This document shows positions 25,957 through 32,190 of a stretch of 42,066 nucleotides of DNA, piece by piece. Within the stretch, counting starts at the first letter, position 1. Every line of letters starts with the position of its first letter. Location of the stretch: positions 1-42,066 of IMG/VR virus record IMGVR_UViG_3300020020_000574. One strand, written 5' to 3'. A program made the position numbers and the translations under genes. Source of the DNA: a virus. Under the pieces are notes generated by a model. It was not told the DNA's origin and did not search any database. It was given only the letters and a program-made list of their open reading frames with translations.

Positions 25957-26505
25957 ATGAGTGAAGATAATACGTTGAGCATCTACAATGGTCTGGTTGA
26001 CCAGGCACGATCACTTGGACTGACGCGGTACCGTACCATTCAGCGGTTCCGTCCAGTCGAAAGTGGCCCGGCTCGAATCGCCCAGATTGAAAGCGACATC
26101 CGTGCGGCGCAAGCCAGTGCTGCGGCGGTTGCGAGTGAGGGCTTCGAAGAAGCGAACGTGGTTGTGGTGGCCGACGACGGCATTGCCACTTCCATTGAAG
26201 ATGCAGTTCAACAGACAATCCAGCAGGAGGGTACCATGGCGAAGACGGCAAAGAAGACGGCGAAGAAGGTTGTGAAGAAGGCAGCGAAGCCCGCCAAGGC
26301 GGCAGGCAGCGCACCGGCGAAGCGTGGTCGCCCGCCCACCAACGGCACGACCATCGCGGCGAAGACCAAGGAGTTCAATGATCTGGTCCCGGCGGCGAAA
26401 AAGAAGGGTATCGCATGGGCGAAGGTCCACACGTCCTTCTTCGGCAGTCACGAGGCGGCCGACGCGCAGATCAAGCGGCTCAACGACGCGATCAAGGCCG
26501 CCTGA
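25957..26505 (+). CDS. AT-hook/histone-H1-like protein with duplicated module
   Basis: A 182-residue protein, ATG 25957 after AAGGA. Residues 10-51 are a helical module starting YNGLVDQARSLGL; residues 140-182 repeat it (FNDLVPAAKKKGI ... IKRLNDAIKAA). Between them is an acidic linker and then a Lys/Ala-rich stretch (KTAKKTAKKVVKKAAKPAKA) ending in the AT-hook KRGRPP at 122-127, as in histone H1-like nucleoid proteins. The same module begins the amidoligase at 6741. The protein probably binds DNA, with the modules binding a partner. An internal ATG (26236) with AGGAGG could give an 89-residue product of hook plus second module. A strong terminator follows. Confidence 0.85.
   Translation: MSEDNTLSIYNGLVDQARSLGLTRYRTIQRFRPVESGPARIAQIESDIRAAQASAAAVASEGFEEANVVVVADDGIATSIEDAVQQTIQQEGTMAKTAKKTAKKVVKKAAKPAKAAGSAPAKRGRPPTNGTTIAAKTKEFNDLVPAAKKKGIAWAKVHTSFFGSHEAADAQIKRLNDAIKAA
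26225..26238 (+). promoter_or_regulatory. Internal Shine-Dalgarno and start codon
   Basis: AGGAGG (26225-26230), five bases, then ATG 26236 (codon 94 of the gene, in frame). This is at least as strong as the ribosome sites at most gene starts here, and would yield MAKTAKKTAKKVVKK onward as a separate short histone-like protein. Confidence 0.65.
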
Positions 26506-26525
26506 ACTGATCGTTGGAGTTACCA

Positions 26526-26562
26526 ACGGCTCGGGCTTCACAGTCCGGGCCGTGATTTTTTT
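26526..26562 (+). terminator. Intrinsic terminator
   Basis: A 9-bp stem (26526-26534 with 26545-26553, one G-U pair) with a 10-base loop, followed after GA by seven T (26556-26562). It is the only classical hairpin-plus-T-run terminator I see on the plus strand. Confidence 0.88.
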
Positions 26563-26586
26563 ATAGACCTGAGAGCCCAAATCGCG

Positions 26587-26596
26587 CTACCGGTAG
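26587..26596. repeat. CTACCGGTAG palindrome
   Basis: A perfect 10-bp palindrome found also at 13407 and 14578 (both next to a promoter -10), here four bases before a start codon; a near-copy CTACCCGTAG is at 24805. Confidence 0.6.
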
Positions 26597-26599
26597 CCG

Positions 26600-26860
26600 A
26601 TGAGCTGGGTTAACGATCTTCCCATAGAGCGTATCACTGGCCAGGCTTTCCTTGCGCTGGATGAGTATTCGGCCACGCTGCCTACTGGCGTGTTCGAGGG
26701 TAAGCGCTGGCGGCGGCTGGACGGCGCGCACGACCCGGTGTGGAGAGCACGCGGCGGTAAGCCGCGCTGGGTGATTGGCGAGTACGTCGATGCCCACGTA
26801 CAGAACCGCCCCAACCTGATAACAATCAAATGGACCCGGCCCGTGGTGATCTGTAAATGA
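26600..26860 (+). CDS. Hypothetical protein, 86 aa
   Basis: ATG 26600, the first start after the terminator, with no strong ribosome site and no recognisable promoter. The protein has W-rich beta character (SWVNDLPIERITGQAFLALD, RWRRLDGAHDPVWRARGGKP, ITIKWTRPVVICK). It overlaps the helicase start by four bases, so it probably leads the helicase operon. Function unknown. Confidence 0.68.
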   Translation: MSWVNDLPIERITGQAFLALDEYSATLPTGVFEGKRWRRLDGAHDPVWRARGGKPRWVIGEYVDAHVQNRPNLITIKWTRPVVICK

Positions 26861-28323
26861 CCTACCAGTCCCGCACGACCGCCCACGCCCACCAGACCGA
26901 AGCGATGACGCGGCTACGGGCTAACCCCTCCACCTTCGCCCTGCTCATGGGGATGGGGACTGGTAAGACCAAGGTGATACTGGATGAATGGGGCGAGCGG
27001 GTAGGGGAACTGCCTAACCTGTTAGTGGTTGCCCCTGCGGGGTCCTACGGAAACTGGTACCTGGACCGCTCGCCTGAGGAGCCCGGTGAGGCCACGAAGC
27101 ACCTGGACCCGGCGCTGCGCAAGGACATGCTCATCCATCACTGGAACTCCAGCGGCGGGGTGAAGTGGGCCGATGCCCTGAAGAAGTTCCTTAAGACACG
27201 CGACCGTCCCCGCATGTTTGTGATCAACGTCGAGGCGTTTTCCTCGGTAGACCGGGCCGTTATCGCCTGTGCGACCTTCCTCAAGTCTGCGCCTACGCTC
27301 ATGGTGATCGACGAGGCGACGAAGATAAAGGGACCCACCACCCGGCGCACGAAGGCGGTACTGAAGCTCGGGGCGCTAGCCGCCGCCCGGCGTATTGCGA
27401 CCGGGCTGGTTACGCCGCAGTCGCCGCTAGACTTATGGAGCCAGTTCGCCTTCCTCGACCCGGCTATTCTGGCGTGCCGCACCTTCGTCGGGTTCCGCTC
27501 CGTCTATGCCATTACACGGAAGGAACATTTCCCCGGGGCACGCTGGCCGGTAGAGATAGTTGTAGGCTTCCGCAACCTCGACCAGCTTGCGAAGCTAATC
27601 GAGCCGTATTCGTACCGCGTCCACAAGGAGACATGCTTGGACCTCCCCCCTAAGATATACACCACCCGTGACGTTTCGATGACTCCTGAGCAGACCCGGG
27701 CGTACCGCGAACTGAAGGAGTTCGCCACTACAAAGCTGGAGGCGGAGGTTCACGTCACAGCGACCTCAGTGATCACACAGATTCTGCGGATGCATCAGCT
27801 TCTCTGCGGCCACCTGGTCGATGAACATGGCGAGGTTCACGAGCTATCCGAGCAGCGAACGGGGGCGCTACTCGATGTACTGGCTGAACATGACGGTAAG
27901 GCGGTGATCTGGGTTAGCTATGAACATTCTTTGAAAAAGTTGTATGCGGTGCTGGAGAAAGAGTACGGCTCCGGCTGTGTTGCGGCTTTCTGGGGAGGCA
28001 ACCGGACCGAGCGACTGGACGATGAGACCCGGTTCAAGACAGACCCGAAGTGCCGCTTTATGATTGCTACCCCAGGTGCGGGTGGAATGGGAAATACCTG
28101 GACAGTAGCTGATCTAGTTATTTATTTTTCAAACAGCTACGATCTAGAACAGCGCGTCCAGTCTGAGGACCGCACCCATCGCATGGGACAGAGTAAGAGT
28201 GTCACCTATGTTGATCTGGTTGCCAGAGGCACGGTAGACGAAAAGATATTACACGCCTTAAGGAACAAGATCAACCTGAGCGCTCAAATTACAGGACAAA
28301 ATTGGCGTGAATGGGTAATATAA
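26857..28323 (+). CDS. SNF2-type superfamily 2 helicase
   Basis: A 488-residue ATPase. Walker A GMGTGKTK at 32-39, Walker B VIDEATK at 150-156, motif III-like ATGLVTPQSP at 181-190 (SNF2 proteins normally have TGTPxxN), and motif VI QSEDRTHRMGQ at 435-445, diagnostic of SNF2/RapA-type enzymes. These move along duplex DNA and displace proteins rather than unwinding. Phages use such helicases in replication or recombination. ATG 26857 overlaps the preceding stop. The last ~250 bp have distinctly lower GC than the rest of the gene, and they directly border the HNH-like gene that starts two bases after the stop. Confidence 0.88.
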   Translation: MTYQSRTTAHAHQTEAMTRLRANPSTFALLMGMGTGKTKVILDEWGERVGELPNLLVVAPAGSYGNWYLDRSPEEPGEATKHLDPALRKDMLIHHWNSSGGVKWADALKKFLKTRDRPRMFVINVEAFSSVDRAVIACATFLKSAPTLMVIDEATKIKGPTTRRTKAVLKLGALAAARRIATGLVTPQSPLDLWSQFAFLDPAILACRTFVGFRSVYAITRKEHFPGARWPVEIVVGFRNLDQLAKLIEPYSYRVHKETCLDLPPKIYTTRDVSMTPEQTRAYRELKEFATTKLEAEVHVTATSVITQILRMHQLLCGHLVDEHGEVHELSEQRTGALLDVLAEHDGKAVIWVSYEHSLKKLYAVLEKEYGSGCVAAFWGGNRTERLDDETRFKTDPKCRFMIATPGAGGMGNTWTVADLVIYFSNSYDLEQRVQSEDRTHRMGQSKSVTYVDLVARGTVDEKILHALRNKINLSAQITGQNWREWVI

Positions 28324-28324
28324 A

Positions 28325-28759
28325 ATGTCCCTGGCCCGCGAACGTTTCCGCGCCCACCGTAGTCATGCCAAGGCTCGCGGTATTGCGTTCCTGTTGACGT
28401 TTGAAGAGTGGTGGGCGATCTGGCTGAACTCAGGTCGCTGGGATCAACGGGGACAGCGCGCAGATCAGTACTGTATGGCGCGTCATAACGACAAAGGACC
28501 CTACGCGGTAGGCAACGTTTCTATCATTACCAACCATGAGAACAATAAGGCGTCTCAGAAGTGGGACGACGCGCGCCATCGTCATCAATCTCAGATCATG
28601 AGGGGTAACAAACACAACCTTGGCCACAGGCACTCAGAAGCTTCTATAGAGTTGATGCGCGCGAAGCAATTAGGAAAACGTCACTCAGACGCTACCAAAG
28701 CATCAATGCGCGCCGCGTGGCAACGACGCAAACAACGAGACGCCAATGTTCCCCGGTAG
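28325..28759 (+). CDS. HNH-like homing endonuclease (family copy 3)
   Basis: A 144-residue basic protein, ATG 28325. Family core: FEEWWAIWLNSGRWDQRGQR, then QYCMARHNDKGPYAVGNVSI and ENN; two NUMOD3-like HS(E/D)A repeats in the tail (RHSEASIELM, RHSDATKASM). It starts two bases after the helicase stop, and its own TAG stop (28757-28759) lies inside the tRNA-Asn gene, where it is the TAG of the tRNA D arm. The gene therefore fills exactly the space between helicase and tRNA and overlaps the tRNA by 10 bp. A/T-rich composition supports recent acquisition. Confidence 0.75.
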   Translation: MSLARERFRAHRSHAKARGIAFLLTFEEWWAIWLNSGRWDQRGQRADQYCMARHNDKGPYAVGNVSIITNHENNKASQKWDDARHRHQSQIMRGNKHNLGHRHSEASIELMRAKQLGKRHSDATKASMRAAWQRRKQRDANVPR

Positions 28760-29210
28760 CTCAGCGGTAGAGCGCCCGGCTGTTAACCGGGAGGTCGCTG
28801 GTTCGAATCCAGCTCGGGGAGCCACATCCATTCTGCTAGCCTGCATCGCCGCTGGAGTGGGAACTACCGCGCTTGCACTGCGTTCGCCAAAGCCAAAGCC
28901 AGAGCCGCCGCCGGTCCCGTATGTTGAGCAGGTGGCACCCAGCTTCACAGACCGCTGGCCAGCCGCAATGCTGAAACAGGATAACCGGGTGCGGACGATA
29001 TCCATCACCCGGCCGAAAGAGCCACCGCCAGTGCGCGAGGAGGTTGAGCCGGTGGTACTACCGCCTGAGCCGGAGGTCTCCCCTCCACCGGAGCCTGTGC
29101 GGCGTCGGGTGCGCGTTGTCAGATTACACCGGAGCGGGGATGTCTGCGCCCGGGTAGGCTGGCGTAAACAGATCACACGTGGCGGGCGAAGCTGGAGATG
29201 TCGGAGATGA
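28746..29210 (+). CDS. Membrane-anchored proline-rich protein
   Basis: The open frame begins at ATG 28746 and passes in frame through the whole tRNA-Asn gene; its first ~26 residues are tRNA-encoded and probably not real. The part after the tRNA is convincing: a membrane anchor (SILLACIAAGVGTTALALRS), a Pro/Glu-rich stalk (PKPKPEPPPVPYVEQVAP, PPEPEVSPPPEPVRRR) and a compact end with DVCARVGWRKQITRGGRSWR. This is TonB-like in layout: an anchor, a periplasm-spanning rigid stalk and a small basic domain. The true start is unclear, with ATT 28830, CTG 28833 and GTG 28857 as candidates; insertion of the endonuclease/tRNA block may have replaced the original start. It overlaps the next gene by four bases. 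Confidence 0.6.
   Translation: MFPGSSAVERPAVNREVAGSNPARGATSILLACIAAGVGTTALALRSPKPKPEPPPVPYVEQVAPSFTDRWPAAMLKQDNRVRTISITRPKEPPPVREEVEPVVLPPEPEVSPPPEPVRRRVRVVRLHRSGDVCARVGWRKQITRGGRSWRCRR
28750..28824 (+). tRNA. tRNA-Asn (GTT)
   Basis: Complete cloverleaf: acceptor TCCCCGG with TCGGGGA (one G-U pair), D arm with AGCTCAGCGGTAGAGC, anticodon stem CCCGG/CCGGG with loop CTGTTAA (anticodon GTT at 34-36), variable AGGTC, T arm GCTGG-TTCGAAT-CCAGC, discriminator G and encoded CCA. It reads AAC/AAT codons, which could supplement the host pool. Its 5' end overlaps the preceding endonuclease gene. Confidence 0.95.
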
Positions 29211-29461
29211 ACGAGGAAACCCAGACACGCCAGCTTATTCATATTGGCTACGCACTTCAGTTGGTGCGGTGTCTGGCTGGAGCCGTCCTATTGTGGAGCG
29301 CAATCGACCGCTTTATACTCGGCGCTGCGCTGATGAGTGCGATCATGACCGCTATCGCCTATCTCAACGCTCTGTCCTTTGTACGGGGCGCAGAGCGGAT
29401 GAATGTACTCAAGGCGATATTATCGAGGATAGAGGAAGAGAAGCGGCGCGGACCCCCTTGA
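29207..29461 (+). CDS. Small membrane protein, 84 aa
   Basis: ATG 29207 overlaps the previous stop and has GGAG nine bases upstream (ATG 29198 is too close to that site). Two membrane segments: YALQLVRCLAGAVLLWSAID and AALMSAIMTAIAYLNALSFV, then a charged helix (RMNVLKAILSRIEEEKRR). The stop codon is the TGA of the next TTGACT. Function unknown. Confidence 0.7.
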   Translation: MNEETQTRQLIHIGYALQLVRCLAGAVLLWSAIDRFILGAALMSAIMTAIAYLNALSFVRGAERMNVLKAILSRIEEEKRRGPP

Positions 29462-29496
29462 CTTTCCCTCCATCAACATCTATGTCCTAGCCCTAG
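29458..29496 (+). promoter_or_regulatory. Promoter cassette
   Basis: TTGACT 29458-29463 (its TGA ends the upstream gene), 17-bp spacer, TATGTC 29481-29486, then CTAG-CC-CTAG (29487-29496), AAGGAG, ATG 29516. No GCCGC hairpin. Confidence 0.82.
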
Positions 29497-29515
29497 ATAA
29501 CAAGGAGCCGGGACG

Positions 29516-29905
29516 ATGGCGTTTAAGCTAACCACAGCAGAGGTCAACCTGCGCGATGAGCTTCAGGGTGAACTCAGTAAGGCGTGGGACGAGATTGTTG
29601 TCGCCGTAAAGGAATACAACCGCATTCAGGCCGACGCCAAGGTCAAGGTTGAGGACGCTGTGATTACGTTCAACAAGATCGCAGAGAACGTCAAGGCGTT
29701 TACTGACGCCATCGCTGAGGGCGCCCAGACGGAAATCAGTACCCGGTCTGTTGAATGGCGCGAAAGCGAAAGCGGCGAAGACGCGGGCATCTGGCGCGAC
29801 GAATGGAAGGGCTACTACCTGGAAGAGATTGATCCTGACTGGCCCCGCGCTATCGACATCGACAAGCCCGACATTGACCTCACCGCTTTGCCGGTGGAGG
29901 CGTAA
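29516..29905 (+). CDS. Hypothetical protein, 129 aa
   Basis: ATG 29516 follows AAGGAG. The N-terminal 80 residues are one long helical region (VNLRDELQGELSKAWDEIVV ... AENVKAFTDAIAEG), followed by an acidic C-terminal part with aromatic residues (WRDEWKGYYLEEIDPDWPRA). Could be a small structural or DNA-mimic type protein, but nothing specific supports either. Confidence 0.7.
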   Translation: MAFKLTTAEVNLRDELQGELSKAWDEIVVAVKEYNRIQADAKVKVEDAVITFNKIAENVKAFTDAIAEGAQTEISTRSVEWRESESGEDAGIWRDEWKGYYLEEIDPDWPRAIDIDKPDIDLTALPVEA

Positions 29906-29906
29906 T

Positions 29907-30107
29907 ATGATACGCATCCTCATCCTACTTCTGGTCGCAATCGTGATGGTGATTTGTATCGCAGCGTCAGCTCACGCGGCGACCGAATGCACCACCCGCA
30001 AATCGGGTAGCGTCACCATTACCAGCTGCTCAAGCAGCCGTAACGTCCCGGCGACCACGTGTCGGTCGTATATGTCGGGCAGCGTGCGCAAGACAACCTG
30101 CAGCTAG
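29907..30107 (+). CDS. Small secreted Cys-rich protein, 66 aa
   Basis: ATG 29907. Signal peptide MIRILILLLVAIVMVICIAA, then SAHA before ATEC. The mature ~40 residues contain four Cys and an internal duplication: CTTRKSGSVTITSCS and CRSYMSGSVRKTTCS share C-x(2-3)-[KM]-SGSV-x-x-T-x-C. Likely a two-disulfide periplasmic peptide. Function unknown. Confidence 0.72.
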   Translation: MIRILILLLVAIVMVICIAASAHAATECTTRKSGSVTITSCSSSRNVPATTCRSYMSGSVRKTTCS

Positions 30108-30119
30108 GGAAAGCGAGCA

Positions 30120-30353
30120 ATGACCAAGATCAATGAGCCGATGGACCGGACCCCTATCGTAGAGGGGGAATCCTTCTGGGTGCTCCAGATACCAGGTACC
30201 CAGCAGACGGTTATGTCTATAGTAAACGGAAAGGCGGAAGGGCCAATCGTGTTCTCCAGTGAGGACGATGCGATCAAGTTCGCGAACCAGTATAAGGTTT
30301 CAGACCAGTTTGTCCCGGTTCACCATACCGCGAAGTTCAGGAAAAGCCACTAA
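30120..30353 (+). CDS. Hypothetical protein, 77 aa
   Basis: ATG 30120, preceded by GAAAGCGAG. Short alpha/beta: ESFWVLQIPGTQQTVMSIVN, PIVFSSEDDAIKFANQYKVS, QFVPVHHTAKFRK. The S-S-E-D-D-A-I-K-F-A-x-x-Y block is typical of small phage proteins with a strand-helix-strand layout. Function unknown. Confidence 0.67.
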   Translation: MTKINEPMDRTPIVEGESFWVLQIPGTQQTVMSIVNGKAEGPIVFSSEDDAIKFANQYKVSDQFVPVHHTAKFRKSH

Positions 30354-30368
30354 CAAGGAGGACGGCCC

Positions 30369-30770
30369 ATGCTCGCGTTCGTACCGGTTGTGCCTGCCGC
30401 GCAGGAAACTGTTCCTGCCCCGGTACTCCCCACGTTCAGGCCGCGCTGGTGGTATCGCAATTATCGCCTGGATGCCCGCCCGGTCGCCTGGTCCTTGCGC
30501 AATCGTCCCGAAGACTGGCGCTGGAATACCGAAGGTATCACGCTCCGGCACGTTCCAAGCGATCATGTCTTCTGGATTGCCAACGGTTCCTACAGCCTGT
30601 ATACAGCGAACTGCTCCTGCCAGAAAAACACCCGGGGGCGCTTTCAAAGGTTCCAGGCGTTGTTCGTGTTCCGCCCAGCTTATCGGTACTGGCTGCGCTG
30701 GCAACGCCTCAAGCAGCAGCAGGAAATGACCCACGACCCTGCGCACTTCGCAGAGCACTTCATTCGATGA
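30369..30770 (+). CDS. Hypothetical protein, 133 aa
   Basis: ATG 30369 with AAGGAGG. Pro-rich N-terminus (VPVVPAAQETVPAPVLPTFR), then a Trp/Tyr/Arg-rich part (RWWYRNYRLDARPVAWSLRN), GSYSLYTANCSCQ and a basic C-terminus (FVFRPAYRYWLRWQRLKQQQ). The W-S-L-R-x-R-P-E-D-W arrangement is distinctive, but I cannot name a family. It overlaps the next start. Confidence 0.68.
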   Translation: MLAFVPVVPAAQETVPAPVLPTFRPRWWYRNYRLDARPVAWSLRNRPEDWRWNTEGITLRHVPSDHVFWIANGSYSLYTANCSCQKNTRGRFQRFQALFVFRPAYRYWLRWQRLKQQQEMTHDPAHFAEHFIR

Positions 30771-30970
30771 TTCAGCTTTCGGGTCCAGCGAGTGGCGCCG
30801 TAAGCGCCCACAATGACAAGAGCCTCGACGGTGCACATGAGCTGGATAGGGTGCGCCCCGCGAGCACGGCGGTAGCAACGGGGGCGCGCCAGGCGTCCGA
30901 TGTGGGTACGTGCGAAGGCGGAGAGGCGGGGGTGTGCCCCTGCGACTTTGGCCAACCTGGCGATAATTAA
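30767..30970 (+). CDS. Hypothetical protein, 67 aa
   Basis: ATG 30767 overlaps the previous stop as ATGA. Low-complexity, Gly/Ala-rich, with three Cys near the end (GTCEGGEAGVCPCDFGQPG). Unusual composition; could be a real coupled gene or an untranslated spacer. Confidence 0.45.
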   Translation: MIQLSGPASGAVSAHNDKSLDGAHELDRVRPASTAVATGARQASDVGTCEGGEAGVCPCDFGQPGDN

Positions 30971-30982
30971 ACGGAGGATACG

Positions 30983-31219
30983 ATGACAAACCCAACCGTA
31001 TCGATGCCGCCGGTTCTCATGACCGGACAGAATACCACTGGACTGGTCAGGGCCGCTTTAGCGAAGAGCGGCTATACGATTGAGTTTGACGTCGCTATCT
31101 TCCACGGGATATCGGCGGCGACCGGGCGCCAGGTCCACGTTATCTCCTTCTTCAACGATGCGGGTGAGCCGGAAACCGGCGAAGTGTTCATCGACAACCA
31201 CGGTAAGGCGGAATTCTGA
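30983..31219 (+). CDS. Hypothetical protein, 78 aa
   Basis: ATG 30983 follows CGGAGG. Beta-rich: YTIEFDVAIFHGISAATGRQ, then VHVISFFNDAGEPETGEVFI. Function unknown. Overlaps the next start by one base. Confidence 0.67.
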   Translation: MTNPTVSMPPVLMTGQNTTGLVRAALAKSGYTIEFDVAIFHGISAATGRQVHVISFFNDAGEPETGEVFIDNHGKAEF

Positions 31220-31506
31220 TGCTTAAACCAATCTGCGTCGCGTGTCAGCGGTTCTACCGGCCCCATCGTAACGGTGTCTACTTTATCGAGGGCATGCCAG
31301 TCGGACAGAACGTGGCCCCGGGTACAGCTGAACCGGAGCGATGGACCCCGTACAAGCTATGGCACGGCGACCAGTGGCGCTGCGAGGGCTGCGGCCACCA
31401 CATCATCGTCGGGACGGGGCGTGGCCCGGTACGAGAGCAGCACATGTCGGACTTCGCCGATATGGTTAAGAGTACAAACGCGACCTTTCAGGTCAACGAC
31501 TGTTGA
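31219..31506 (+). CDS. Zinc-ribbon protein, 95 aa
   Basis: ATG 31219. Four-Cys site from CVAC (residues 6-9) and CEGC (~55-58), with His following (CGHHIIVGTG). It sits between CACQRFYRPHRNG-type loops and a helix (EQHMSDFADMVKS). This layout, CxxC near the start and CxxCG.H later, recurs in phage zinc ribbons. It probably binds nucleic acid; target unknown. Confidence 0.7.
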   Translation: MLKPICVACQRFYRPHRNGVYFIEGMPVGQNVAPGTAEPERWTPYKLWHGDQWRCEGCGHHIIVGTGRGPVREQHMSDFADMVKSTNATFQVNDC

Positions 31507-31523
31507 AACAACGGAGAAAGACA

Positions 31524-32132
31524 ATGCAACACGACTTCATACTGCTCGACCGTAGCGGCTCCATGATCAGCCTCTGGGGTGAGGCCATCTCATCGATCAA
31601 CGCCTATGTCCATAAGCTGGCGGCGGACAACATCGACACGGGCGTCACCCTGGCGGCGTTCGATACAGAGGGGGGCGGCCTTTCCTTCACGGTGCTTCGC
31701 GACCGGATCATCCCGAAGACGTGGATGGATGTTACCCCCCGTGAGGTTACTCCGCGCGGCCTGACCCCGCTGAACGACGCGACCGGGAAGATTGTCAACC
31801 TGGCGCGAGCCGGCAACTACGATAAGGTGGCGATCATCATCATGACCGATGGTCACGAAAATGCAAGTAAGGAGTTGAGGGTTGACCAGGTCAAGGCGCT
31901 GCTAGACGACTGCCGCGCGAAGAACTGGCAGGTGATCTTCCTTGGCGCCAACTTCGACAACGTGAAGCAGGCCGCCGACTACGGCGCATCAGCGCATCAG
32001 ACCGTCCAGAGTTCAGTAAGGAACCTGGGCGCGACGATGGACAGCCTGTCATCTTCGCGGGCGGCCTACGCCGTGGGCGATACCGCAATGGGCTTCTCAG
32101 AGGAAGAGAAGCGCACGCTGAAGCAGGATTAA
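31524..32132 (+). CDS. VWA-domain protein, 202 aa
   Basis: Single von Willebrand A domain with an intact metal-ion site: LDRSGSM at 8-14 (DxSxS), TPLNDA at 81-86 (the Thr) and MTDGHEN at 107-113 (the Asp). VWA domains bind protein partners through Mg2+/Ca2+, and in phages or bacteria are commonly paired with AAA ATPases; none is adjacent here. ATG 31524 after GGAG; ATG/alternative starts further upstream lack a ribosome site. Soluble and cytoplasmic. Role in the phage unknown, presumably a scaffold for a protein complex. Confidence 0.85.
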   Translation: MQHDFILLDRSGSMISLWGEAISSINAYVHKLAADNIDTGVTLAAFDTEGGGLSFTVLRDRIIPKTWMDVTPREVTPRGLTPLNDATGKIVNLARAGNYDKVAIIIMTDGHENASKELRVDQVKALLDDCRAKNWQVIFLGANFDNVKQAADYGASAHQTVQSSVRNLGATMDSLSSSRAAYAVGDTAMGFSEEEKRTLKQD

Positions 32133-32135
32133 GGC

Positions 32136-32190
32136 TACACGCACGACCTGAGGGCGCCGCAACTCTCGGGGTTATAAGGTCGTGCGTGTA
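32136..32190. repeat. 14-bp perfect inverted repeat
   Basis: TACACGCACGACCT (32136-32149) is exactly complementary to 32177-32190, with a 27-base loop that contains GAG/CTC pairing. It lies between the VWA gene and the next gene, 50 bases before its start. A stable stem-loop RNA or a protein-binding site; there is no T-run, so it is not a classical terminator. Confidence 0.85.

Noticed and set aside
28746-28824. N-terminal 26 codons of the Pro-rich protein as real coding sequence
   Set aside because: They are the translation of the tRNA-Asn gene, whose structure is complete; kept in the coordinates only because no other start is clear.
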